Source: Orthonyx spaldingii
Taxonomy: Eukaryota; Chordata; Aves; Passeriformes; Orthonychidae
Assembly: GCA_013397795.1 (NCBI GenBank)
Contig: VZTJ01002480.1
Span: 644,317 to 708,316 of the forward strand
DNA length: 64,000 nucleotides
Direction: 5' to 3'
This document shows, piece after piece, positions 33,683 through 47,492 of the stretch (its first letter is position 1; each line of letters starts with the position of its first letter). A program made the position numbers and the translations under genes. Under the pieces are notes generated by a model. That model saw nothing but the letters and a program-made list of their open reading frames with translations. It was not told the origin of the DNA and made no database searches.

Positions 33683-36600
33683 GTGAGGGCTCTGGGCCAG
33701 CTCTGAGTGGTCAAGCCAAAACAAAACAAAAAAAAAGACCAGGGTCCTGCTTAAACATAGATGCAAAGCACAGGGCATGGAGGAGATAACTGATATGGAG
33801 GAAAGGTGGTTGGTCACAGCATGATATGGGGAGAGTGGTGGTGTTTAATTGTGGTGGTGTTAATTAAACCTGGGAGCCCTTAGCCGGCTTGGAGATGACA
33901 AAGGAACTGAGCCTTGTCCAAAGTAGAATATAACTGTATACAGTCACCCATAAAACTAACTCCAGGCCACGCAAACCCTGACTCCTCACTGCACTTAAAA
34001 GTAAATACAGAGGCTGCCCAGTAAATGTTTTGGTGACTGCTGCCTAATAGGAGTGCAGCTGAGAAGTAAGAAGTGCTGTTGGGTTTGGTGGGTGCCCTTC
34101 CATTTCCTGTGGGGTGATGTTTTCCTCCTGTGGAGGCGTCTCCAGGCAGCTTTTCTCAGTGCACTCACCAGTCACCTGTGTGGGTGTCAGTTAGGCAATG
34201 ACAGAAACTGGTTGCTGGAATCTCCCAGCTTCCTTGGTTCTGCACTGGGACAGGGATTGGAGGGATTGCAGAATTCTGTGTCCATCTTCAGGATGGGGCG
34301 TTCTGTCCATCTTGGCCGTGTTCTGAGCAGGGATGTGCAGTGTGTTGGTTCCAGAACAGAAGAAACCCCTAAGGCTTGTCTGGTGTTCTGACAGTTCGCT
34401 GACTTTTTTTTTTTTTTTACTAATCTTGTCATGGTATTTGGAAACCCTTTTAATTCTTGTAGGTCAAAGACAAAGCACATAAATATTTCCTTAAAGCATG
34501 CCAGAAGCCATGTGTTAAAAGCTAATGTTGCCATGCTTGAGATGTGAGTGCCTGAAGCCTTCCAGTGATGACTTTCTGAAGCTGGTTACATTCTAGTAAC
34601 TGCTGCAGGCAGTCAGAGTGATGGTCTGTGGTTTGGGGGTCCCTGATGCTATTTTTAAAATAAATTTAAATAAGCAGTGGAGGTCACATGTATCAAATTA
34701 TTGCTGTGTGATTAGAGCAGGCTTTTTAGAAGCCTTTACGTGCTTCTCCCACATACTAATGAAAGATTTTGTTCAGTAGAGTACTTCAGAAGCCTTTTTG
34801 TGTTGAACTTAACTGGTATCTCAGAAAATAGAGGTGCACTATCTGGTGAGTGGTGCTGGAGAAGGGTTTTTTAGGATTTTTGTGTGGGTCTCATTAAAGT
34901 GAGGAGGGGTGTGCACAGCTGTTGTTTTGGTAATGGTTAAAATTCAAAGTCTTCAGTTGCAGTTTGGTGAGTCTCCGTTATGCATTTTTCCAAGTGTTTT
35001 CAAACCCAGCCTTAGTTTAGGATATGCACACTAATACTGAACAGGCACTCAGGAGTGTGCATGCTTGGAAGAGTGTATCCTGAATGCTTCCAAGCAGCTT
35101 TTTCCTTAAACAGCTGATGTGGTGTGGTGCATGTGTCTTGTATTGCAACTGGAAATCCAGTTCCTATAGCTGGGTTATATCTGCCCTTCCTGCTGCTGTG
35201 AAACTGCTTTTGAAACTAAAAGCTATTCAGTCTTGACCCCCCTGCTGAAGTAACAGTGCTGCCGTTATCTTATGTACCAAACATTGTTAACATCTGCTAT
35301 AAAATTACCTTGGCAATTCACAAAGCTCCTGTGGTGACTGCTGCTCCTGTAGCTTCAGCCTCCTGCTGTGCACAGTAAAGGTGTGTGGTGGACTAGTTAA
35401 CAGGTTCTCCTTTAGAGTGGTGATTTTATCAGACCTTGATAATGAAGGGTGAGGTGGTCTGTTCTTTATTAATGAAGTGAGAAAATGTTCTGAGCTGAAA
35501 GTCACAGTTTTGGAGCTGGTGGTCCTGAGGGCAAAGCCTGTAGGTTATAGGGAATATATGTAGAGGTACTTGCTCCTCTTTGCTCAGACTGGGACAAAAT
35601 ATTAATGTGCTGATAGTTGATGTCTTGATTGTCTTGCATTGCTTTTGTCGGTCTTTCATCCCCACTGGCTCATCTCTTGGAACTTGAAAACAGCTGTGGC
35701 AACACCCATGGATTTGTGCATGTTGTGACAGTCTGTCAACAATGAATTAAGTTATCCTTGCTTTTACTCACTTTGAATTTAGTGTTGATTTCTTATCTGT
35801 TGCTAGTTGTGCCAAAGCTCTGCTCTGTCTACCCTTCCCACTGAGAACAGTTGGTTCCTCCAGCTCTCAGTGCTGGAGTTAAGTGCTGAAGAGCCCTCTT
35901 CTGCATCTGGTGAGGTGCTTGGAGCTGTTCTGGTTTTCTTGTGTAGTTACTAACAGAATTAATTCAATCACTTGTATTAGGCAGCACAAGGGAATGCTTC
36001 ATTGTGTCCTGTTGGAAGAAGCCAGTTGTACTTTTCCAAGACAGCTCCAATGCCCTGTCCTTGAAGCATCTTTGTTATGGCAAAGAGAAAATTAATTTTG
36101 GATAGGAAGCCTGTGGCCATGTACGTTCATAATTTATAAGCTGACACAGCCATTTTGCTCTGGTTTACATCAGTGTTGCAAGTCATCTGATGGCACTTAA
36201 ACTTACAACACCAGCACACAGTCCCTGCCCCAAGTGTCAGTGATGCTGGTAACTACAGACTGTGCTCGGTTCTGTGCAGCTGGGGCAAAACACTGTCAGG
36301 AGGTAGAAAATGTGGCAGGCCAAGCCAAGTCCAGGATGGATTGTTCTGGTGGTGCAGCTGTTCTTCCCTGTACTTGTCAGGACACGCATGGTTGTGTGAT
36401 GGTAAACAGGAGCTGTTGCACGAGGCTGTTAAGACTGACAGTTTTGCATCTGACAGGAAGAGTTGACTAATGGGTAGCTGTAAAGATTATAAAATGCTAC
36501 CCATATTGTAGGAGGATTATTCTTTTCAAGGAACTCCAGTAAAGACAATGTGATGCAGTGGGTTCACTTCATCCTGCTGTGTCTTGTGGCTTGGGTGGGG

Positions 36601-39600
36601 CTGAGTGTTGCCAAAACTACCTTACCCTGCTCTGAGTCTTGGGATCACTGCATATTCCACTGAGAGAGGAGTGTAGGTTCTGGCAGCTGCTGTTCCACCA
36701 CTCTGCTTGTCTAAATGATAAATGACCCTTTTAACTTGACACATTATCATAGAGTGGCTTGGGTTGGAAAGGACCTTAAAGATCATCCAGTGATCATGTT
36801 CACTTCTCTGCCGCAGAAGATGTTTTGTCCCGTAGGAGGGATTTATCTTTTTAAAGCAGAAGGGGCCTGATATAGTGATAACGTTTATTTAGGGCTTTGG
36901 CATCTGGCTTCACTGCTGTTTTATTCTAAACAGCAAAGGACAAAACAACTTGAGTTGTTCCATCTCATGTCTTGGGCTTTTCCAATTGATCACATGTCTG
37001 TCCTTGAGCTTGCAGAGTTTTCTGAGGGGTGCCTGAAAGCAGCTCTGTTTTCAGCCTCCTTTTTTTTTTTTTTCCTCTCTTAATTCCAGACCTAATAAAC
37101 ATGGGGGAGGAGACACGTAAATTCCCAGTCCCATTTCTGCCCAGTAAGCTCTTGCATTTCCTGAATTTTGAACAAAGAGCTCTGTGTCATGCCCTTCTTT
37201 AGGATTTCAGGTGGCAGCATGCTGAGGAGGGAAGCTCTGCTCTGTTGAAAACTTACTGTAACATGTTGTAGCTCGTCAATAATCAGGGCTCTAGTCTTGA
37301 AAGCATCAAGACTTTTATTTCCTTTATCCACCTCTGATGCTGTCAGCACCTGAACAACTCCCTCTTTCTCTGGGCTTCTGAGAGGTAAGATATGCTGTCA
37401 GCAGGGTTTGACTTGTGCTTTGCAGTCCACACTCTTAAAATGAAATCAACTGGTAAAAAAAATGTGTAGAGGAAACTAAAGAATTGTAGGATTCAACATA
37501 AAATTTATCCACATCTACTTAGCCAGAACTGTTTTGTAAGACTGATTCACTTGACAGCTGCATGCCACTAAAGGTGAGGATTTTCTTTAAATCAGGGAAG
37601 TTTGTGCATTCTTGTGTGTCCTGAAGTTGTGCATGTAAGTGCTCTAGCATTGTTAGTAACAGAATGGCCAACAGAAAAGAGGAGGAAAGGGAAGGCTGGA
37701 TAAAGTATTCAGTAATGATGAGTTAAGCTGACAAACTGGCCAGTGAAACAGAACAGTGATGTTGTTTCTGTTCACTCTGTCTGGGGCTGGATGTGCTGGC
37801 CCACAGCTGCAGGCAAGAATTTGAAACACTGTTCAGCCAGGTGTCTGTTTACAAAAGGTCAGTCTTCGGTTTTTTAGATTAAATGGTTTTGGATAGAGTA
37901 ATTGTCCAAATCAGAGAATAGTTACTCTGTTAATACCTGTGGTTTGTGGGAAGCATTCATGCTCTCAGCTCTGTCAGTCTTTAATAAGGTACTTGCTGCT
38001 TTTGTGATGTCTGTCAGCCAGATACGTTTAATCTTGTTTCTGACTGGTTTTGCTGTGTAGGTGTGGTTTGCTCAGAATGTCCCTGTTATTCCAACGTGAG
38101 TGATTATCTTTCTCCTGCAGGTGTGTCTGGTAAAACACAGGATTAGTACTTGGTGATGCTTATGGTTGGCTGGAGGCTGGGTAGGTTTGGCAGGCTGGTT
38201 ATGTAAGTCTGGAACTGCTGTTCCTTCTCTTGGATCGACCTGTTCAGCATTAGTGGGGAGGCTGCAGGTTTGTGCCCAGCAGGCTGAGGCAGGGATGGTC
38301 CCTGGTGGGATGCAAACCTGGATCCAGGTGAATTTGCAGGCCCTGAAGAGGTGTGTAGTAGCCAAATGTGGAATGTGTAAATATTTCAGGAGCATGGTTA
38401 TCTAGACTGGATTGATCCTGTTGTATGAGAATGGGGCTTTAGCATACAAATCTTTTATGCTGACAGTTTAGAGCACTGAGGTGGTTCTATGTTGGTTATA
38501 GAAAAGCTCAAAGTAGTGTTGCTTGATGCAGCTGAAACTCTCCAATGTAAAGTCATTTCTGAGGGGACAGGGCATGAGGAACTGCTCAGGGACTGTGTGA
38601 TAGTAAGGAAAGCTCTGTGGAATGCAAAACTTGAAACATTTTTGAGAAAGCCACTTGTAAGATTTTTTCCCCTCCGACCCCCCAAAGCCTGTCTATTTAA
38701 TTATACCTTTGGAGAATTTACTTTCTTATGTGTCTGGTAAGTTGACAGGAGTTTAGACAGAGAAGTTTTGATGTATCAGCTTGTGCAAGTTTAGTGAGGT
38801 CAACTTGTCCCTAAACTTAAGCACTCTTTCAAAATCTCAGTATTGATGTCTTCAATGTGACAGAGGTAACTACACTGCAAGTAAGCTGCCTGTTCCTGAG
38901 CTCCAGCTGGAAGGTTCTGCAATTTGAAGTGTATATGAAGGAGCTTGGATCCTTCTTCACCAACACTGCTCTGACACGAAGCTTCCTTTTTCATAGCTGT
39001 TCCTAAACTCAGTCCTCAGTTCAGGTGTTCTGTGCTCAGCTCTCTGTGTGATAGAAGTGAATTGGCAAATCAAGCTTCTTCACAGTGAATACTTTGCTAT
39101 TGACAAGGAATCCTGGAATCCAACTCTTAAAAAGAGCAGAAGCTTGAAATCCGCTGTCTGCTGGTCCTGTGGGTCTTGATCTGCTCTTGGTCACAAGGGA
39201 GGTGGCTTTATTTCTGGCCAACTCCCTGCATTCAAGGTTTGCTCCCAGTCCTATGCCACAATAATGCCCTCTGTGTAAATCCCTCTGTTCTACTGCCCAT
39301 ATTGGGAGAGTGGGTGTTCCAGCTACCTGCGTGTTTTCTTCCGATAGCGTGGTGGAAATCCCAGTCCTTGTGGGAAGAATCCTTCTGTGCATGGGATAAT
39401 CAAGTGACAGAGATGACCCCTGAGAATTTGACTTTTAGTCTGCTGTTGTCATCCACCCCAGCAGCAAAACAGCTCTAATCCAGCATGGAGAATGTTATAA
39501 CAAGAATTGTGTTCTAAAATGATTACAAGATGGAGTTCACAAAGTAGAGATGACATTTGATGACAAGATACATCTCCTGATGTAGAACCATCAGGAATTA

Positions 39601-42512
39601 GAATTGGATTGCATGCATAAGGAATCTGGGTGAGCAGGAATGTGACTTTCCCCATCTACTTTCTCAAGTTTTCACTGGGTACTTTTCCCTTTTACTGCAG
39701 GTGCTGGGAATAAGTTAAGACATAGCAAATTCCAGCTTCTGCAAAGGTGGCCCCTAGTTTTATTGTTCCTCTTTGGGACTTGAACGGGGTCTCCACTGCT
39801 GCCAGAGATGGGAATTTGCTGTGAATGTTCTTTTCTTCCTCTAGTGCCCCTGTCATTGTTCCTGGAAGGCAGGAGGTTTCCTGCTCCACCCTGTTAATTG
39901 CTGACACTGAACTGTAATAGATTCTCATGGGATGTTCATGATTTTTTTTTAAGCTGTCTTGTAAGTGCACAGTGTAAAGGGGGATTTCCTACCCTGTGTA
40001 ACTATTTACGTGTTTAGGGAGCCAGCTGAGCTAATTTCTTTTTGGTTTCCTTCCTACGTATTCTGAGCTACAAATGAAAGTGAGTGCAAGGTTCATTGCT
40101 TTTGAGAAGAAGTTAGGCATTTTCTGGATTGAGCAAAATGAGTAAACCCAGCACTACAACTCAAGTCTGCAAATGTTATGAGACCCCAGTTCCTGAAAAA
40201 CGATCATCCCAGTTTCATAAGCCTGCTATGAAGGGCCTGATATTTCTTACAAGTTTCTCTACTAAGAGGAATGAAGGAGGAAGCAGCAAGGATCTTTGAG
40301 GAGAAGTGGTATCTAGGCAAGAGGAAAGAGATAAACATATTATTTCTCCCTTGATATGGAGTAGAAGGAGTAAGTTCTTTCATGAATAGCTGTTTACCTG
40401 CTGGATTCATTTCGGGTGTTCTGGTGTGTATGGGGTGTAGAGAGAACTTCTGCACCCTGCTTTATCCTGGAATGATTATTTCTGTAGTATGCACAGAGAG
40501 CTCTTCCCAAATGTATCTCGCACGTGGGCTCTCTGCTCCCTCAGGCAGATGTATTCCGAGGAGGAAGTTGAAAGGTAGTCACAGGGCTGGGAGGGAGGCT
40601 CTGAGCACCTTGTCACTCCCCTCTGGCTGCTCAGGTGCTGTGCAGAAGAGGTTCAGCTTTGCTTGCTCCCTCCCCCGTGGATGCACAGCTCTCCTGCCCT
40701 GTTTAGTGCAGTTCCTTCTGCAGAGGTGTGTCAGCCACTTCTCAGGGGCTCTGCAGTCCTATGGGACATTTTTTTCCTCTGACAGTACTCTATATGGCTG
40801 TTTTCATCCCTTATTTGTGACTTTACTGGTTGATCATTAATAGATTTGCTGTTCCTTGTTTTACTGAATTTCTAGAACAGGTAATGCCACTTTATCTCTC
40901 AAAATCAACCCCTAAAAAAAAAAAAAGTGGCATTTCCTGATGGACTAATGTAGGGTTGGACCTGGATGGGCAGAAGGAAAAACATAACTTCAGGAATGGT
41001 TTTCATCTGTCAATCTACCACCTGTAGCTGCTTGAAACTTTCCCAAGTAGCACTGAGCCAAAGCTGTCATTAGATCGTTTATTGCTGTAAACAGCAAACC
41101 AGAGAACAGACTTCTGTATTTAGTGTCTCTAGGGTATGTGGTGCTTTTTGAGTTCATGTTAGGAATGGCTTTCTTTGCAGTTCAATGGTGGAAGTTCGTT
41201 TTAAATAAAAACTTGAATTCTACCAAAGCAGGTGGTGTGGGCAGCCCCCTTGTCACAGAAGGCTTTTTCCCAGCCAGTGATAATTTGCTTTCAGCCCTGC
41301 AGGACTTGTTGGACTGTCTGTACAGATGAAATCTTATGGCTTGGGGTAACACGATTGAATTTTTGTTTTCTGCGTTATACTTGAATTGTGTGCGTTTCAA
41401 AATGACTGAAGGATTAGTACTTGTCCTGCTCCTGAACTTTGCTAGAAGGATGCTGTGGCATCGATTACTGCTTTTTCACCATCATTAGAATGAGTTACAG
41501 TGACTTCACTTACTATGTTACCTGTCACATAGGGGAGTTTTGTGAGCTCCGTTATCCATGGATCAGTCAGGCTTTGGGGCTTTCTATGGCTTGTTGAAGA
41601 GCATGCTCCTAAGTTTCATCTGGGAGTCTGAAGGACAGAACAAGCACTGTCATCAGGCCTGTGCTTCCCAGAACCTTGTGGTTTCCTTTGTGACACTTAA
41701 ATCCCAGCTGAGATGAACTCTAGGTGGGAGTGGTTAGTAGAGAAGCAAATTCTTCGAAGTATGTTTCCCCCTTCCTATGTTTCTGAAGTAAGTAAGGCAG
41801 AAAACCCAGCTGCTACAGCATTTCAGTACTGAATTTATCAGAAGGCAAGTAGCTAATCTTCCCTTGGGAGAATTAACACAAAGGAAGGAAGCCAAAATTA
41901 CTTACTTGGAAAAGCCATGATATTGAGCAATGTTTGTTCTCTTTTCCAGCTTGCTTTATGAATGTCATAATGAGTTGCATCAATGAAGTGGTTGTGGGAA
42001 ATATAACTGTACTGTATGTAGATCTTTTTCCTTGCCCCTTCAATCTGAGAACCTCCCATATGCAGATTTTTTTTATGTAGAAGCAGTAACAAACCAATGA
42101 TAAATATGCTCTCTGCGTAGATTGTATCGTTTCCAACAGTGCTGGCCAACTCCTTCATCCCTGAAATAAAATCCCTAGATAAAACAGTAAATTTCTAAAT
42201 ACTGGTCTGCTCAAGGGCGTTAAGTCTGCCCTGTGAGCTTTCTTTAAGTGTGTCTTGCACCACAGACTGCTAACAATAAATACCAGTTCTGAGGTTTTGT
42301 GACAATTCGTCTGTCAGGGAAGGCTGAACAAACTTCACCGCCTGGGCTGTAGCAAATGACTCCCAGGCAGCCTCATTCATTTGTCTCGCAGTTACTTGAA
42401 ACTGCGTCTCAACTAATGCCAGTCTCGCTATGCCAGCACTTAACGTGTGTTTTCTCATGCTCTCTTGAAGAGCAGAACAAAACCCTTTAAGCTGTTTCTG
42501 GTTTGGTTCCAG
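33683..42512 (+). other. LRRC8A: LRRC8A intron before the coding exon
   Basis: This stretch of nearly 9 kb without coding exons ends in the acceptor tggttccag at 42512, seven bases before the LRRC8A ATG. It contains a small CR1 remnant at 36746-36795 and T-runs (about 34406-34419 and 37060-37074). Short ORFs on both strands lack family motifs. Nothing else was recognised. Confidence 0.65.
36746..36795 (-). mobile_element. Short CR1 LINE 3' remnant
   Basis: The stretch atcatagagtggcttgggtt ggaaaggaccttaaagatca tccagt is the inverted CR1 3' terminus, only about 50 bp long. It lies in the LRRC8A intron in the opposite sense to the gene. It stops abruptly, suggesting severe 5' truncation or decay. 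Confidence 0.75.
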
Positions 42513-42519
42513 GTGAATC

Positions 42520-45500
42520 ATGATTCCAGTCACCGAGCTGCGCTACTTCGCTGATACTCAGCCGGCCTATCGCATCCTGAAGCCGTGGTGGGACGTCTTC
42601 ACGGACTACATTTCCATAGTGATGCTGATGATCGCCGTGTTCGGAGGGACGCTTCAGGTCACCCAGGACAAAATGATTTGTTTGCCCTGTAAATGGGTTA
42701 CCAAAGACTCTTGCAATGACTCCGCCAGGGGATGGACGGCGGCAGCCCCGGAGCGCACCTACTACAACACTAGTCTTGTTCCCTCTGCTGACTCGGGGCC
42801 TACAGGGATCCGATACGATCTGGACCGACACCAGTACAACTACGTGGATGCAGTGTGTTATGAAAACCGTCTTCACTGGTTTGCCAAGTATTTTCCTTAT
42901 CTAGTGCTGCTACATACCCTCATCTTTCTGGCTTGTAGCAACTTCTGGTTCAAGTTCCCAAGGACCAGCTCCAAGCTGGAGCATTTTGTGTCTATTTTGC
43001 TAAAGTGTTTTGACTCTCCATGGACAACGAGAGCATTGTCTGAGACAGTGGTGGAAGAGAGTGATACCAAACCAGCATTTGGAAAAATGAATGGCTCCAT
43101 GGACAAGAAATCCTCCACGGTCAGTGAGGATGTGGAAGCCACTGTTCCCATGCTGCAGAGAACAAAGTCTCGAATTGAGCAAGGGATTGTGGACAGGTCT
43201 GAGACGGGTGTCTTGGACAAAAAGGAAGGGGAGCAGGCCAAAGCACTCTTTGAGAAAGTGAAAAAGTTTCGTACTCATGTGGAAGAGGGAGACATAGTTT
43301 ATCGCCTGTATATGAGACAGACCATAATCAAAGTAATCAAGTTCATTCTGATCATTTGCTATACTGTGTACTATGTCAACAACATAACGTTTGATGTGGA
43401 TTGTAAAGTGGACATTGAGAGCTTGACTGGCTACAGGATGTATCGCTGTGCTCATCCTTTGGCCACTCTCTTCAAAATCTTGGCTTCTTTCTACATCAGT
43501 CTGGTGATTTTCTATGGTTTGATCTGCATGTACACACTGTGGTGGATGTTGAGGCGGTCGCTCAAGAAATACTCCTTTGAGTCCATCCGGGAGGAGAGCA
43601 GTTACAGTGACATTCCTGATGTGAAAAATGACTTTGCTTTTATGCTCCATTTGATCGATCAGTACGACCCCCTCTACTCCAAGCGCTTTGCTGTCTTTCT
43701 GTCAGAGGTGAGTGAGAACAAATTGCGGCAGCTGAACCTCAACAATGAGTGGACTTTGGAGAAACTACGCCAGAGAATCACCAAAAACTCTCAGGATAAG
43801 CTGGAATTGCATCTTTTCATGTTGAGTGGCATTCCTGACACAGTCTTTGACCTCATTGAGTTGGAGGTCTTGAAGCTGGAGCTTATCCCTGATGTCACTA
43901 TTCCCCCCAGCATTGCTCAGCTCACCAGCCTTAAGGAACTGTGGCTCTACCACACAGCTGCCAAAATTGAGGCCCCAGCCCTTGCCTTCTTGAGAGAGAA
44001 TTTGAAATCTCTCCACATCAAGTTCACAGACATTAAGGAGATTCCTCTTTGGATTTATAGCCTGAAGACACTGGAGGAGCTGCACCTGACAGGGAATTTG
44101 AGTGCTGAAAACAACCGGTACATTGTGATAGATGGACTGAGGGAGCTGAAGAGGCTGAAGGTGTTGAGGATGAAGAGTAATCTCACCAAGCTGCCACAGG
44201 TGGTGACGGATGTTGGTGTGCATCTTCAGAAGCTTTCCATCAACAACGAGGGCACCAAGCTCATTGTCCTCAACAGCCTTAAGAAGATGGTCAACCTGAC
44301 AGAGCTTGAGCTGATCCGGTGTGACTTGGAACGCATTCCTCACTCTATCTTTAGCCTCCACAATCTGCAGGAAATAGACCTGAAGGACAATAACCTAAAG
44401 ACCATTGAGGAAATCATCAGCTTCCAGCACTTACATCGTCTCACTTGCCTTAAATTGTGGTACAACCACATTGCCTACATCCCCATGCAGATAGGCAACC
44501 TGACCAACTTAGAACGCCTTTACCTGAACCGTAACAAGATAGAAAAGATCCCTACCCAGCTCTTCTATTGCCGAAAACTTCGCTACTTGGATCTCAGCCA
44601 CAACAACTTAACTTTCATACCACCAGATGTTGGACTTCTTCAAAACCTACAGAATCTGGCTGTGACAGCCAACAGGGTAAGTGAGCAAAGAGCTAAGTTG
44701 CTGTGTGAGGAAACGGCGCTGGCACTTCTGTTATCTGTGATTAAACCTGCTACAATGGTCTGGGGCTATGACTGGCACTGCTTTTGTATCTCTCTGAGGG
44801 GTTTATCTAAGGCAAAACATTGCAGATAGCTCCAGGGCAAGCCTGTCTTCCAAGAGCCCTTGTTCTGTTGCATTTCCTCCTTAACAGTGAGACTGCTTCC
44901 AAGTGCCAGTTGGAGGCTGTTTAGAAATCCTGCAAGTCAGTTGTTGCTCTGCAGTTGGAAGCATGTAGTCTCTTGGCTTGTGTTGGAGGGTGTTTATTTG
45001 CTTAAAGCAAACTGTACCCACATCTAGTTTTTTGTTCCTTTGTTTAAGACTAAGGAGACTTCATTTGCCATGTCTGACAAAATTGAAGCTTTCATTCATT
45101 CTATCTGCAAATTCCTGTGAGACTCTTTTTCCCTTTGAGTTTATTATCACCTAAAGTTGAAAGAACCTCTAACATAACTACAAATTGCAGACAGATATAA
45201 TTAGGTGCTTCTGGGCTCTTCTGGGACCAAGCAGAATTGTCCTGGAGCAGTGCTAGTTTTCACTGTCATATATCAAGGTCCTTCTTGCTATTGGCAAGAT
45301 CTCTTCCTGGCAGAACACTGCCAGATTGCTTGTGAGAGACACAGAGCAGCTTGAGTGTGGTTTGGCATTTCACAGAAGTGCTCTCAAATCAAGTATTTAA
45401 TTGCTAATGCATTTCAGCCTTAGACTGGGTTCCTAAAACTCCAGTCACATTTTGAGGTTAGTGTCTGAAATCTTGCTGTGCCTCGGCAGAGTAGGAGCAG

Positions 45501-47492
45501 GCAAGGGGCAGTCATTCAGCAATTCCAGCTGAACAGCTGCTCACTGGCGTTTCCTGGCACTGGATGGTTGTGCATCTGTTTGTGTGGGTGGCTGAAGCTC
45601 TGGTAAACTTTGTGGTGTGTTACTGTTCAGAACTCTGATAATTCTGCATCATTTGCCTTCTGGCAGCCTTCCTAGCACAGCTTCCCAAGGGTTAATCTGC
45701 AGTGTATCCTCTGCAGTTTTGGGGTGGAGCATTTCTTGGATGAGAGGAGTTAGAGGCAGCTCCATTTTCTGCAGCACAGTGTGGCACCACCCATTTCTCT
45801 CTGGGAAAAAACCATGCAACAGGAAGGCTGGAGCTGCCTTTGCTCCAGTGTGTTCGGAAACAAAAGATGGTGAGGACCCAATGGAACAGTCAATCTGTTT
45901 GTGTCCTCTGCAGGTACCTGGGCAAGCCAGAATTACACTGGGACTCTGACAGCCTGGTTATTCCCAGTAAATGGTGACAGCAAGAAACACAAGGACTGGT
46001 AGACTGGCGCTTCTCAAGGCCAGGAATTATCTCAAATGTCCTCTCCTAGCTCAGCAGTCTTAGTAAATAGAGGCTTCTGGAGTTGGCTGGCACTACTGTC
46101 CCATTCTGGAAAGCAGGCTGTTATAACACATTGCTTCCTTCCTAAACCAATACTTGTCCCTCAAATAGCTCTATTATTTTCAAGAGTCTGTGATCATTTG
46201 ATTGCATGTTGCTGTTTACAAAACACTCTAGTACCAGTAACAATTACTGCATTGAATTGTCTCTAATTGGTCTGGTTTCATCTTGGCTTTTCCTCCTCGT
46301 TCAGAATGGATTACAGGCCAATTTAGCCGTGAATTATATCACACGTAATTTGAGTTTTAGAAAGTTCATGTTTGCTTTTACAGGCAAATGATAGCCTCCA
46401 AGCTGAGACTTTGTATTAAGGGGAGAATCCTGAATTGCTGCATTTAATTCCTAGCCTAGTGTTTGCTGAACCTTAGCCACAGAAAGAAATTCTTCAGGAC
46501 GACTGGACTATTACAAGGATTTGCTAGAAATAAGCCTTATTAAATCAGTCATTCATGGTTACCTGAAGGTGGTGCTGGGAAAGCTAACAGCTGATGGCTT
46601 AGTTTTTGTTGTTGTTGTATTTTTGGCACTGTAAAAAACCCCTGTGAGTTGGAGCTTAGGAAGTCTTTGCAACGTTTCACAGCCCTACAGAAATGATGGA
46701 AGAAGATTCCCAGTTCTCAGGGCCCGGAGGTTGTACCCGTGCAGCCTCTGCTCTTCTTACAGCCAAACTAGAAGTCCTGACTAAATCCAGTCTTTGTTCA
46801 GTGTAATGCCAACTGTACAATGGCTTCTTAAAGCAAAGGAACTAAGATCGAATGACAGAATAAAAGATTTGGGATGGAAAGAAGCCAATATAGATGGAAA
46901 CATGTGACAGTATAGACCAGCTCTGAACAGGTTTCTGGTTCTCTAATCCTGGCCTTGGAGACAGTATCTGCTTTAGCCACCATCACTGGTGATCTCTTGT
47001 AACTAGTGCAGTGTCTGAAAGAGGAATCCATACAATCATGGTACTGGAAGCACCCAAAGCAGGAAGCTCAGAAAGCAGGAACTCACTCAAGGGAGAAGTG
47101 GATGATCGAAACCAATGACTCTAAACCCTGGAGCTTCATGTTGGCTTGTTGGTCACTTGTGAGCGTGTGTCCGTGTTTGCTGGTGACTTTGCCTATGACT
47201 GATTTCTTTTTTTCAGATTGAGAGTCTCCCCCCAGAGCTGTTCCAGTGCAGGAAGCTGAGAACCTTGAACCTGGGAAACAACGTGCTGCAGTCGCTGCCC
47301 TCCCGGGTGGGAGAGCTGATGAATCTGTCGCAGATAGAGCTGCGAGGGAACCGCCTGGAGTGCCTGCCTGTGGAGCTGGGAGAGTGCCCGCTGCTGAAAC
47401 GCAGTGGGCTCGTGGTGGAGGAGGACCTGTTCAACACCCTGCCCTTGGAAGTCAAAGAGCGTCTGTGGAGGGCAGACAAAGAGCAAGCTTGA
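42520..47492 (+). CDS. LRRC8A: LRRC8A (SWELL1), essential subunit of the volume-regulated anion channel
   Basis: LRRC8A forms hexameric VRAC channels with LRRC8B-E in the plasma membrane; these release chloride and osmolytes during cell swelling. Two coding exons, 42520-44676 (719 codons) and 47217-47492 (91 codons plus TGA), give 810 aa, the same length as human. Four membrane segments are visible at roughly residues 23-48, 120-142, 262-286 and 312-340, followed by a cytosolic leucine-rich repeat domain from about 400 to the end. Thr44 and Arg103 of the pore entrance, cysteines 54, 57, 65 and 113 of the extracellular disulfides, and N-glycosylation sequons at Asn66 and Asn83 are present. The start is the first ATG after an acceptor at 42512. 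The donor is AGG|gtaagt and the second acceptor ttttttcag. Failure to splice would add 50 intronic codons up to the stop at 44829 and remove the last repeats. Identification is very secure. Confidence 0.97.
44677..47216 (+). other. LRRC8A: LRRC8A intron between the two coding exons
   Basis: A 2.5-kb intron splits the leucine-rich repeat region between NR and IESLPPEL. No nested gene or recognisable repeat was found. It contains an intronic AATAAA at 46858 with no obvious downstream consequence. Confidence 0.7.

Noticed and set aside
46858..46863. AATAAA within the LRRC8A intron
   Set aside because: It lies more than 2 kb past the donor and after the in-frame stop. No supporting downstream element was noticed, and chance occurrence is likely in AT-rich intron sequence.
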